From JAPOUP01 sp965203255 (GTDB taxonomy: Bacteria > Pseudomonadota > Alphaproteobacteria > Rhodobacterales > Rhodobacteraceae): 64,000 nt of DNA. Position numbers and translations under genes: made by a program. Below, piece by piece: positions 1 through 8,200 of this stretch. Under the pieces are notes generated by a model. That model worked only from the letters and a program-made list of their open reading frames with translations. It was not told the origin of the DNA and ran no database searches. Where the stretch lies: NCBI GenBank assembly GCA_965203255.1, contig OZ241882.1, forward strand, positions 3,100,001 to 3,164,000, in the 5' to 3' direction. The number at the start of each line of letters is the position of its first letter. Within the stretch, counting starts at the first letter, position 1.

Positions 1-38
1 GCGGAACGTTCCGCGGCATGATCGGCATGCCTGGATAA
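1..38 (+). other. Possible C-terminal tail of an upstream gene
   Basis: A short open stretch in the +2 frame ends in TAA at 36-38 and would encode a tail ending ...GMIGMPG. In peptide ABC operons the substrate-binding protein usually precedes the permeases, and no binding protein is present in this cluster, so this may be its last residues. Too short to identify. Confidence 0.25.
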
Positions 39-56
39 CCGGCCCCGAGATCAGTT

Positions 57-82
57 GCGGCGCACCGAAAACGGTGCGCCGC
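57..82. promoter_or_regulatory. Intercistronic hairpin before the ABC permease genes
   Basis: A perfect 10-bp inverted repeat, GCGGCGCACC, with loop GAAAAC lies 32 bases before the first permease start. It has no T tract, so it is not a classical intrinsic terminator. Such hairpins often lie between a highly expressed binding-protein gene and its permease genes, where they stabilise the upstream mRNA; that role is inferred. Confidence 0.5.
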
Positions 83-113
83 ATGAGCCAATATCTCCGA
101 AACCGGTAGAGTC

Positions 114-1094
114 ATGACCGCCTACGTGATCCGACGGCTGCTGCTTCTCGTGCCGATGGCGATCGGCATCGTCGTCGTTACCTTCTGCCTTTTGCTGTTG
201 ATCCCGGGCGACCCGGCGGCAGTGCTGCTTGGGCAGGAAGCAACGCCCGAGGCAATAGCCACGTTGCGGCGGACGCTTGGTCTCGATCAGCCAGCCTATA
301 TCCAGCTTTTCATCTATTTCGGGAATATCCTGCAGGGCGACCTCGGCCAGTCGATCTTCCAGAATGCGCCGGTATCGGAAATCATTCTCGGCCGCATCGG
401 CGCGACATTGGAACTGGCCATCGTTGCGCTCACCATGTCCGCCGTGATCGGCATCACGCTGGGCGTCATCGCCGCCATGCGACCGGGCGGCGTGGTTGAT
501 GCTTCGGCCATGCTGCTTGCGCAGCTCGGCATTTCGATGCCGGTTTACTGGCTGGCGCTACTCCTGATGCTCGCTTTCGCAGTCTTGCTCGGCTGGCTGC
601 CGGCGATTGGACGCGGTGAGCCGCTATTGTCCGCTCTCGGAATGGCCCTAGCCGGCAACCCGGCGCCGCTGTTGGATTCACTGTCTCACATTGCGCTGCC
701 CGCGGTCTCGCTCGCAGTCAATTCCGCAGCAATCATCTCGCGGCTCGTGCGCGCTTCCATGCTGGAAGTGTTGAATGAGGATTTCGTGCGCACCGCTCGG
801 GCCAAGGGTGTTCGCCGAAGGCAGGTGATCTGGAAGCATGCGCTGCGCAACGCACTGTTGCCGGTGATTTCAGTGATTGGCCTGCGGTTCGGAGCTCTGC
901 TCGGCGGTGCGATCCTGACCGAGACGATCTTCGCTTGGCCCGGCCTCGGCCAGCTGACGATCGCGGCCATATCGCAGCGTGACCTGCCGCTCATCCAGGG
1001 GATCGTGCTGACCTTCGCAATGATCTTCGCGACCGTTACGCTCATCGTCGATCTTCTCTATGCGGTCGTCGATCCGCGCATCCGTCTCAAATGA
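114..1094 (+). CDS. Dipeptide/oligopeptide ABC transporter permease, DppB family
   Basis: Inner-membrane permease that should pair with the next gene to form the channel of a peptide importer. The 326 residues begin with a hydrophobic helix (about 9-30), continue through a typical DppB periplasmic stretch, and carry the cytoplasmic coupling loop at about 222-250 (TARAKGVRRRQVIWKHALRN), which docks on the ATPases. Length is normal for the family. The stop overlaps the next gene's start (ATGA). Substrate cannot be read from the sequence, but the surrounding peptidase-like genes suggest small or modified peptides. A glutathione (gsi-type) permease is an alternative. Confidence 0.88.
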   Translation: MTAYVIRRLLLLVPMAIGIVVVTFCLLLLIPGDPAAVLLGQEATPEAIATLRRTLGLDQPAYIQLFIYFGNILQGDLGQSIFQNAPVSEIILGRIGATLELAIVALTMSAVIGITLGVIAAMRPGGVVDASAMLLAQLGISMPVYWLALLLMLAFAVLLGWLPAIGRGEPLLSALGMALAGNPAPLLDSLSHIALPAVSLAVNSAAIISRLVRASMLEVLNEDFVRTARAKGVRRRQVIWKHALRNALLPVISVIGLRFGALLGGAILTETIFAWPGLGQLTIAAISQRDLPLIQGIVLTFAMIFATVTLIVDLLYAVVDPRIRLK

Positions 1095-1963
1095 GTACCG
1101 CCATGGCAGATACCCCGATGCGCACCCGCCGGTTTAGGCTGCCCAAGAGACTGCGCAATGCCGCGCTATTGATTGGCGCGGCAATCTCCTCCACGATCAT
1201 CCTGCTGGCGATCTTCGCACCGTTTCTGGCAATGCATGATCTCGCGGCCATGGATATGGTTAACCGCTTCAGTGGCCCCTCTTTCGAGCATCTGCTCGGC
1301 ACCGACAATTTTGGGCGCGACATATGGAGCCGGTTGATTTACGGTGCGCGCATCTCGCTGACCATCGCGCTCATTGCCGTCACCTGCTCCGCGATCATCG
1401 GCACAATCGTCGGGCTTGTGTCGGGCTATTTCGGTGGTTGGATCGATCTGCTGCTGATGCGGCTGACAGACATCTTCCTGGGTTTCCCACCACTGCTTCT
1501 GGTGCTCGCGGTTGTGGCTGTGCTTGGCCCTAGCCTCTTCAATGTCGCCGCATCGCTCGTCGTCGTGTCCTGGACCGAATATGCGCGCGTCGTGCGCAGC
1601 ACCACGCTTTCCTTACGAGAGCAGAACTACGTGCAGGCCGCCCGCGCACTTGGTGCATCGCCATGGCGCATTCTGCTGCGCGAAATACTGCCGAACTCTT
1701 TGGGTCCAATCACTGTGCTGGCCTCGCTGGGTCTCGGCACCGCGATCGTTTGGGAAAGCGCACTGAGCTTCCTGGGGTTTGGGTTGCCGCCGCCGGCGCC
1801 AACCTGGGGCTGGTCACTCAGTTACGGCACTCGCTTCATTCGTGACGAGCCCTGGCTGTCCGTCGTCTCCGGTGCGGCAATCATGGTTACGGTGCTCGGC
1901 TTCAATCTGTTGGGTGACGGGCTCCGCGACGTGCTCGACCCGCGCCACAAATCCCGGGGTTAG
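1091..1963 (+). CDS. Dipeptide/oligopeptide ABC transporter permease, DppC family
   Basis: Second channel subunit of the peptide importer. The 290 residues have a basic N-terminus, one membrane helix (about 24-48), then a binding-protein-dependent transport permease domain. The coupling loop lies near residues 180-205 (QAARALGASPWRILLREILP), and the C-terminus reads LLGDGLRDVLDPR, as in most DppC proteins. It overlaps the upstream permease by four bases and is followed after 23 bases by the deacylase gene. Assignment to the family is secure; substrate is not. Confidence 0.88.
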   Translation: MSTAMADTPMRTRRFRLPKRLRNAALLIGAAISSTIILLAIFAPFLAMHDLAAMDMVNRFSGPSFEHLLGTDNFGRDIWSRLIYGARISLTIALIAVTCSAIIGTIVGLVSGYFGGWIDLLLMRLTDIFLGFPPLLLVLAVVAVLGPSLFNVAASLVVVSWTEYARVVRSTTLSLREQNYVQAARALGASPWRILLREILPNSLGPITVLASLGLGTAIVWESALSFLGFGLPPPAPTWGWSLSYGTRFIRDEPWLSVVSGAAIMVTVLGFNLLGDGLRDVLDPRHKSRG

Positions 1964-1986
1964 GCCCCCAAAAAAATGAGAACAAG

Positions 1987-2928
1987 ATGGTAAAGACGAT
2001 CAACCGGCATAACCCCAAGATCACGACACTCGCGGACGGAACCGACGCGCTGCTGCACATGACCGATCTGGTGGGCGAAGAGGATGGGCCTCTGATCGGC
2101 ATCTCGGCCTCGATCCACGGCAATGAGAATTGCGGCAGCCAGGCTATTCTCGACCTCTATCGCCGGCTGAAGGATGTGCGACTGTGCGGCACGATACGGC
2201 TGCTGCCGGTGGTCAATGCGCGGGCCATGGTCGTCAACGCCAGATTTTCGCCGATCGACCAGCGAGACCTCAACCGCGAATTTCCTGGTGACCCGGCAGG
2301 CACGTTCTCGCAGCAACTCGCAGCGGCGCTGACCCGGGAGTTTCTTGGCAAGATTGATATGCATATCGACCTTCATTCAGGTACGGACCGACCGACAGTC
2401 GACTACGTCTATCTGCTCAATGATGAAGGGCTGAGCCGCGCATTCGGTTCGAAGATCCTCTACCGCCCGGACGATTCCAAGCAGGGCACGAAATTTTCCG
2501 GGACAACCAAAGATGTGACGGTTGAGCGCGGTGTTCCCGCTGCAGTGATCGAACTTGGAGGAGGCATCGTCGATCAGGGGCCATATATCGGGCGGATCGT
2601 CGAAGGCGTTCTCAATATGCTGCGCCATGCCGGCACTCTCGACGAGGAAGCCATGCCTCCACCCGCGCAGATCGTCGTCAACGAGATTGCCGGCATACGC
2701 CCGACCAAGGGCGGCTGGATCGAGCCGCTTTCGCCGCCGCTCGGTGATGATCTCGCGCCGCATCAGCTACTTTTCCGTGTCGTCAGCCCCTACAATTTCG
2801 AGGTGCTGGAAGAAGCAAAGAGCCCGTTCGAGCGCGGCATCATGATCATGGGTCATCTAACCCGCAACATTGTTGAAGCCGGCGACTATGGCTGGATGGT
2901 CGGCAATCTGGACGGCGCCACTTCATGA
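1987..2928 (+). CDS. Succinylglutamate desuccinylase/aspartoacylase-family zinc hydrolase
   Basis: Predicted zinc-dependent amide hydrolase of the M14-like AstE/AspA group, which removes an acyl group from an N-acylated amino acid or similar small substrate. Zinc-binding residues are visible: H and E in SIHGNENCG near residue 40 and H in DLHSG near 128, with RDLNREFPG between them as in the family. It has 313 residues, full length. It sits between the permease and ATPase genes of a peptide importer and its stop overlaps the next start, so it probably acts on the imported substrate in the cytoplasm. Exact substrate unknown. Confidence 0.8.
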   Translation: MVKTINRHNPKITTLADGTDALLHMTDLVGEEDGPLIGISASIHGNENCGSQAILDLYRRLKDVRLCGTIRLLPVVNARAMVVNARFSPIDQRDLNREFPGDPAGTFSQQLAAALTREFLGKIDMHIDLHSGTDRPTVDYVYLLNDEGLSRAFGSKILYRPDDSKQGTKFSGTTKDVTVERGVPAAVIELGGGIVDQGPYIGRIVEGVLNMLRHAGTLDEEAMPPPAQIVVNEIAGIRPTKGGWIEPLSPPLGDDLAPHQLLFRVVSPYNFEVLEEAKSPFERGIMIMGHLTRNIVEAGDYGWMVGNLDGATS

Positions 2929-3893
2929 ACCAGGCCGCGCTTACAGTGCGTGACCTCGATGTGCGCATCGCTTCGGCCGATCCGCCGTTCACGGTGGTAG
3001 CCGAAATGTCGCTCGCCGTCTCGCAGGGCGAGACGCTCTGCATCGTCGGCGAAAGCGGCTGCGGCAAGTCGATGACGGCGCTGGCGCTAATGCGGCTCCT
3101 GCCTCAAGGGGTCGATGTCGCCCGCGGGTCGGTCATGCTCGGCGATGTCGAACTGACGGCCCTGTCGGAGCGGCAGGCGGAGGACTTCCGCGGTAACCGC
3201 ATCGCGATGATCTTTCAGGAGCCGCTGACTGCCCTAAACCCGGTCATGACTGTAGGATCGCAAATCGCCGAGGCCATTTCGCGCCATCGCGGCCTTTCGG
3301 GCCGCGGGGCGTGGGCTGCGGCGATCGACGCGTTGCGCCAGACCCAGATGCCTGATCCGGAACGGCGTGCGGGCCAGTACCCGCATGAACTCTCCGGCGG
3401 TATGCGCCAGCGCGCAGTGATCGCGCTCGCCCTGTGTTGCGAGCCGCAAGTCATCGTGGCCGACGAGCCAACGACCGCGCTGGATGTGACGGTTCAGGCT
3501 CAAATTCTCGGGTTGATTCGGGAGATGCAGGAGCACCACGGCACGGCACTTGTGCTGATCACGCATGATCTCGGCGTCGTTGCGGAAACGGCCGACCGCG
3601 TCGTTGTGATGTATGCAGGCCGCTGTGTTGAAGAGGCATCCGTGGAAGACCTCTTCGATGCGCCGCTGCACCCATATACGCACGGCCTCATGGGCGCTAT
3701 CCCGCGCCGAGGCGCAGAGCATCTGACTGAGATCGGTGGCACCGTACCGCCATTGTGGAGTCTGCCGCGCGGCTGCGCATTTGCGCCCCGCTGCCCGTGC
3801 GTGACCGAGCGGTGCCGTGAAGAGCGCCCGCCGCTTCTTGAATACCGTCCGAACCATCTCACCGCCTGCTGGAATGTCAACGATGCAGCATGA
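2925..3893 (+). CDS. Peptide ABC transporter ATP-binding protein, DppD family
   Basis: ATPase subunit of the importer. Walker A is GESGCGKS near residue 42, the Q loop is IFQEPLTALNP, the ABC signature LSGGMRQR is near 156 and Walker B VIVADEPT near 175, followed by the H loop in LITHDLG. The C-terminus has the cysteine-containing oligopeptide-transporter extension (CAFAPRCPCVTERC), characteristic of Dpp/Opp ATPases. Full length at 322 residues. The gene is coupled to the deacylase by a four-base overlap and its end overlaps the next ATPase gene. Confidence 0.9.
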   Translation: MNQAALTVRDLDVRIASADPPFTVVAEMSLAVSQGETLCIVGESGCGKSMTALALMRLLPQGVDVARGSVMLGDVELTALSERQAEDFRGNRIAMIFQEPLTALNPVMTVGSQIAEAISRHRGLSGRGAWAAAIDALRQTQMPDPERRAGQYPHELSGGMRQRAVIALALCCEPQVIVADEPTTALDVTVQAQILGLIREMQEHHGTALVLITHDLGVVAETADRVVVMYAGRCVEEASVEDLFDAPLHPYTHGLMGAIPRRGAEHLTEIGGTVPPLWSLPRGCAFAPRCPCVTERCREERPPLLEYRPNHLTACWNVNDAA

Positions 3894-4857
3894 CGGTTCA
3901 ACTCTGCTTCAGGTTCGCGACCTGAAGGTGCATTTTCCGATCCGGCAAGGCGTGCTCCAGCGGCAGGTGGGTGCCGTACGCGCCGTTGACGGTGTTGGCT
4001 TCGAGCTTACCCGTGGCGAGACGCTCGGGTTCGTTGGCGAAAGTGGCTGTGGCAAGTCAACCACCGGCCTTGCTCTCGTTGGCCTCATCGAGCCTACCGC
4101 AGGCCAGGTGTTCTGCGACGGGGTAGACATTGCGCGCGCCGGACGGGTGGCAGCGCTGCGCTTCAGGCGCCGACTTCAGATTGTCTTTCAGGATCCGTTT
4201 TCCTCGCTCAACCCGCGTCAGCGTATCCGCACCATCCTGCGTGCCCCGCTCGACATTCACTACGTCGGCGATCCCTCAAGCCGGGATGATCGTGTGATAG
4301 CGATGATCGAACGTGTCGGGCTGCGCGCCGATCAGGCAGCGCATTTCCCGCATCAGTTTTCCGGCGGACAGCGTCAGCGCATTGGTATTGCAAGGGCCCT
4401 AATGCTGGAGCCCGATGTGATCGTGTGCGACGAGCCTGTGAGTGCACTAGATGTTTCCGTGCAGGCGCAAATTCTGAACCTGCTTGCCAACCTGCGATCC
4501 GAACTCGGCGTTTCGTTATTGTTCATCAGTCACGACCTCGGCGTGGTCGAACATATCGCCGACCGCGTGGCTGTAATGTATCTCGGCAAAATTGTGGAGA
4601 CGGGTCCGCGTGACACCATCTTCTCTTCGCCGCGTCATCCCTACTCGGAGCTACTGCTCAATTCGGTACCCTCGCTCGATCCGCGCCGACGGAACAAGTT
4701 CGAGACGAGTTCGATTGAGGTGCCGTCCGCGACATCCAAGCCCTCCGGCTGCGCCTTCCACACCCGCTGCCCGCTCGCAACAGCAGAATGCGCTTCGGCT
4801 GAGCCGCCGCTTTCGCCGCGCGATGACGGCCGCGCCCTCGCCTGCCACAACCGTTGA
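3874..4857 (+). CDS. Peptide ABC transporter ATP-binding protein, DppF family
   Basis: Second ATPase of the importer. Walker A GESGCGKS is near residue 55, the signature FSGGQRQR near 163, Walker B VIVCDEPVSALD near 183, and the C-terminal peptide-transporter extension reads GCAFHTRCPLATAEC. I start it at ATG 3874, overlapping the previous stop by 20 bases; an in-frame ATG at 3883 is an alternative, while the longer frame from 3817 only adds residues unlike the family. The stop overlaps the amidohydrolase start. Confidence 0.88.
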   Translation: MSTMQHDGSTLLQVRDLKVHFPIRQGVLQRQVGAVRAVDGVGFELTRGETLGFVGESGCGKSTTGLALVGLIEPTAGQVFCDGVDIARAGRVAALRFRRRLQIVFQDPFSSLNPRQRIRTILRAPLDIHYVGDPSSRDDRVIAMIERVGLRADQAAHFPHQFSGGQRQRIGIARALMLEPDVIVCDEPVSALDVSVQAQILNLLANLRSELGVSLLFISHDLGVVEHIADRVAVMYLGKIVETGPRDTIFSSPRHPYSELLLNSVPSLDPRRRNKFETSSIEVPSATSKPSGCAFHTRCPLATAECASAEPPLSPRDDGRALACHNR

Positions 4858-6104
4858 GTGACCTGATGACTTACGCCCTTACTGGCGCGCGCCTCCTTGA
4901 TCCCGCAACCGCGACCTACCGTAAGAATGCGTCGCTGCTGATAGAGGGCGATCGCATCGTAGATGTCGGTGAGGGAACACCGGCACCTGAGGGCGTGACG
5001 GAGGTGTCGCTTGGCGGCAAGGTGGTGATGCCGGGGCTGATCGACGCGCATGTGCACGTCGTCGCCGAGACGCTCGATCTCTGGTCGAACATGATCGCGC
5101 CAACATCGCTGGCCGCTTTGCGCTCCGCACGTGTGATGGAAGACCTGCTGCAGCGGGGTTTCACCACGATCCGCGATCTCGGTGGCGCCGACTTAGGATT
5201 GGTACGTGGCGTCGAGGAAGGCCTTATCAACGGGCCGCGCATCGTCATTTGCGGCAAGGGCCTTTCGACGACAGGCGGGCACGCTGATTTGCGTCCGCGT
5301 ACCGACGACCGGCCAGGCATGATGTCTGACAGGCTGGGCAGCATGGGCGTCATCGGCGATGGCGTCGACGAGGTGCGCAGGATCGCGCGCACCTACATTA
5401 AGGAAGGAGCGGGCTTCATCAAAATCATGGCGAATGGCGGTGTGTCCTCGCCGAACGATCCTATCCATGCACTGCAGTTTTCGCGCGAAGAGATCAGCGC
5501 CGCCGTCGAGGAAGCCGAGAATGCCGGCCTTTACGTCGCTGCACATCTGTACACTGATGCCGCGATCCGGCGCTGCGTGGAGCTCGGCGTTCATTCGCTG
5601 GAACATTGCAATCTGATCGAACCGGAGACGGCGGACCTGACGGCCGCACGGGGCTGCATCGCAGTGCCGACATTGGTCGCCTACGAGGCGTTGGCGCGCG
5701 ACGGGGAAGCGCTCGGCCTCGGTGCCGAGAGCCTAGCAAAGATCACCGTCGTGCGCGAGGCAGGCCGCCGCTCGCTGGACGTGATGCGCAAGGCCGGACT
5801 GCCAATGGCGTTCGGCACCGACCTGTTGGGCGAATTGCGCCGCTACCACAGTCTGGAAATCGATCTGCTTGCGGAGGTACTCAGCCCTGCCGAAATCATT
5901 CGCTCGCTGACGCAGACCGGCGCACAGCTTTGCCACCTCGCGAACGATGCGGGCACGCTCGCACCAGGAAAGCTTGCCGATCTCATCGTCGTCGATGGCG
6001 ATCCGCTGTCAGACATCAGCCTGCTTGGCGCAGATGGCAAGCATATCAAGGCCGTCATCGCACGAGGCCGTTTTTTCAAGAATGAAATTGAAGGCCCATC
6101 ATGA
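4854..6104 (+). CDS. Metal-dependent amidohydrolase (prolidase/imidazolonepropionase-like)
   Basis: Cytoplasmic amidohydrolase-superfamily enzyme of the group annotated as Xaa-Pro dipeptidase-like or imidazolonepropionase-like. Metal ligands are present: HVH in DAHVHVVAE near residue 64, the lysine in FIKIMANGG, histidines in AAHLYT and HSLEHCN, and the aspartate in FGTDLLG. Full length at 416 residues. It lies in the peptide-transport operon, overlapping its neighbours by four bases on each side (the start GTG precedes the ATPase stop; the stop overlaps the next ATG). Likely substrate is an imported peptide or acylated amino acid; this is inferred from context. Confidence 0.82.
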   Translation: MSDLMTYALTGARLLDPATATYRKNASLLIEGDRIVDVGEGTPAPEGVTEVSLGGKVVMPGLIDAHVHVVAETLDLWSNMIAPTSLAALRSARVMEDLLQRGFTTIRDLGGADLGLVRGVEEGLINGPRIVICGKGLSTTGGHADLRPRTDDRPGMMSDRLGSMGVIGDGVDEVRRIARTYIKEGAGFIKIMANGGVSSPNDPIHALQFSREEISAAVEEAENAGLYVAAHLYTDAAIRRCVELGVHSLEHCNLIEPETADLTAARGCIAVPTLVAYEALARDGEALGLGAESLAKITVVREAGRRSLDVMRKAGLPMAFGTDLLGELRRYHSLEIDLLAEVLSPAEIIRSLTQTGAQLCHLANDAGTLAPGKLADLIVVDGDPLSDISLLGADGKHIKAVIARGRFFKNEIEGPS

Positions 6105-7259
6105 TGATTGGGGCAGACCTCGCAGAGACGACAGCCGGCATTGATCTTCTCTATCGCGCTGCCACGGGCGCAGGCTCGGTTCTCAACGCTGAAGGGTTGA
6201 TCCCGGTCGCCGTTACCGAGGTGAAGCCCCGCGAATTGCGCGATTGGGCCGAAGCAAATGCCGCGCTTGACGTCCTACTTGCACGCATAGACGGCGAAAG
6301 CGGAGACACCCTGCGTGCCGGCTGGCTCACCGAAATGATGCTGTCGTTGAAATCGCTGGTGGCCATGTTTTCGGGCGAGAAGACCGGGTTTGCGCAGCGG
6401 CTGGTCGATCAGCTGCGGGTCGATCCAAGTCCCGTGTCTGAAGAGCGCCTCAATACCGAGCGTACCACGCTACGCGAGGCACTGGACGAGATGGGGTATC
6501 GTTCCGGCGATCTCGCAGAAGATGTATGTGCTTGGGAAAACGAGCGCACCGTGCCTACGGATCGCGTGCTAGCCGTGCTTGCCGACTATCAAACGGAAGC
6601 CCGCCGCCGCTGCGAAGCGCTTGTGCTCGATATTGGAGACGATTGGCTGCAACCGGAGGGCGTCACCGATCGGCCCTACAACGCCTATTGCGATTACCCC
6701 GGCCGCCGAGTCTGGCTTAATCTTGATTTTCGGTACACGCACTTCGATCTCAATCGCGACGCATGAGGCCTTTCCGGGTCATCTGGTGCATCTGGCACGG
6801 CGCGAGGCACTGGTGCGTGAAGGAGTCATGCCGCTGGAAGGCGCTCAGGTGGTCACCTGCTCGGCATCAAGCGCACTGTTTGAGGGTATCGCTGACAACG
6901 GCATCGAACTGCTCGACTGGGACGAGACGCCGGAAGATGCCGCCGGCCTTGCCCTGCAGCGCATTCGCAGCGCGCTCCGCTGCAACGCTTCATGGATGAT
7001 TTGCGAGGAGGGCAAGACCCTGGACGAAGCAGTCGACGCCACGGCCGGCCCGGCCTTTCAGGATCAGCTGACCACTCGTCGTCGGCTCGACTTCGTTCAT
7101 CATGAACTGCGTGCACCATTCCTGTTTGCCTATTGGCGCGGCGACGAGGCCGTGCGTGCCTTCAGGCAAAGGACACGCGACGCCGACCGTCGGTTTGTTG
7201 TCGAGACCCTGTTCGATCACATGCATACGCCGAAGACGCTCGCCGCAGCGGGAATGTGA
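6101..7259 (+). pseudogene. DUF885-family metallopeptidase, split by a frameshift
   Basis: The first part (6101-6766) reads through the family's YPGRRVWLNLDF stretch and then stops. The zinc motif HEAFPGH and the rest of the domain, ending in LFDHMHTPKTLAAAGM, continue in the next frame from about 6750 to 7259. A single one-base gain (or two-base loss) near 6740-6760 explains the break; both halves otherwise look well preserved. DUF885 proteins are zinc carboxypeptidase-like. With only this gene hit inside an otherwise intact operon, a sequencing error is as likely as true inactivation. Confidence 0.75.
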
Positions 7260-7324
7260 CGGTCCGCGCGTTGCGATCAGATACGCACCACGACCTGTCC
7301 GATCACATCGCCGCGCTCCACCGC

Positions 7325-8197
7325 TTAGTAGGCTGAGGCGATGTCATCAAGTGAGAACTCGCTTGCAATCGTCGGAGCCAGCCACCCTTCGGTCAGTCCC
7401 TCATTGGTCGCCGTGATTGCCTTGTCGATCTCGCTGCCTGGAATGCGAACATTGGATATCAACCGTATGATCGCGGCGCGCATCTGCAGTTCGTAATAAG
7501 GCATCGAGGGATGCCGGTTCGACGGCGAGGAGTAGGCTGCAACAGATCCGCCGATGTCCAGGATGGTTGCGTCCAGCGCGGCATTGGCACCGAAATCCAC
7601 TTCGATTATGCGGTCGACTCCGTGAGGCGCGATAGCAGGCACCTGTGAAGTGACATCTTCCATCTTGCGGTCAATGCACCATCGAGCTCCGGCGCGGTGC
7701 GCGATCTCAGCCATGGCCGGTGAGCTCACGGTGGCGATGACTTTCGTGCCCGCGCGCGCGGAAAACTGATGGGTCTTTGACCTCGCCATCACTGAACACG
7801 GCGTAATGTGCGGTAATCGCGGGCACGCCGAGACACGCGCCCGTGGAGAAGGATGTGTCGTCGGGCAGCGGTGCCAGACATATCGGCGATAGCACGGTGT
7901 AGTCGCATGCCGTGCCCGATTCCGGCCCGCCCATTAGCCCATAACCGCCGCTGCCTTGTGTGTTGAATATCGAGACCCGCTTGCCGACCCAAGACGGATC
8001 GGCATGCGGCACAATGGGTTGTGCGGGCGGGCGATATTGCCTCAGCCGACGTGCTTCTTGACGTCTGACAGATTGACGCCGGATGCCTTGACACGCACCA
8101 GAACGTTCCCGGCGTCCAGCTTCGGAACCGGGCGCTCGATCAGCTTCAGCATGTCGCGCACGGGCCCATAGGTGCTGTATTCGATTGCGCGCACCAT
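7325..8197 (-). pseudogene. Zinc-free alcohol dehydrogenase/quinone oxidoreductase-like, decayed
   Basis: Three frames together spell an NADPH:quinone reductase-type medium-chain dehydrogenase. The N-terminus starts at ATG 8197 behind GGAGG and runs to a TGA near 8045. The middle (about 8030-7790) carries PSWVGKRVSIFNTQ and CLGVPAITAHYAVF. The C-terminus (7780-7325) carries GTKVIATVSSPAMAEIA. The segment that should hold the glycine-rich nucleotide-binding motif between VFSDGEVK and AGTKVIATVSS is missing, as is a block before PSWVGKRV. It lies just after the GGT stop and was probably cotranscribed with it. Inactive as read. Confidence 0.75.
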
Positions 8198-8200
8198 CTC

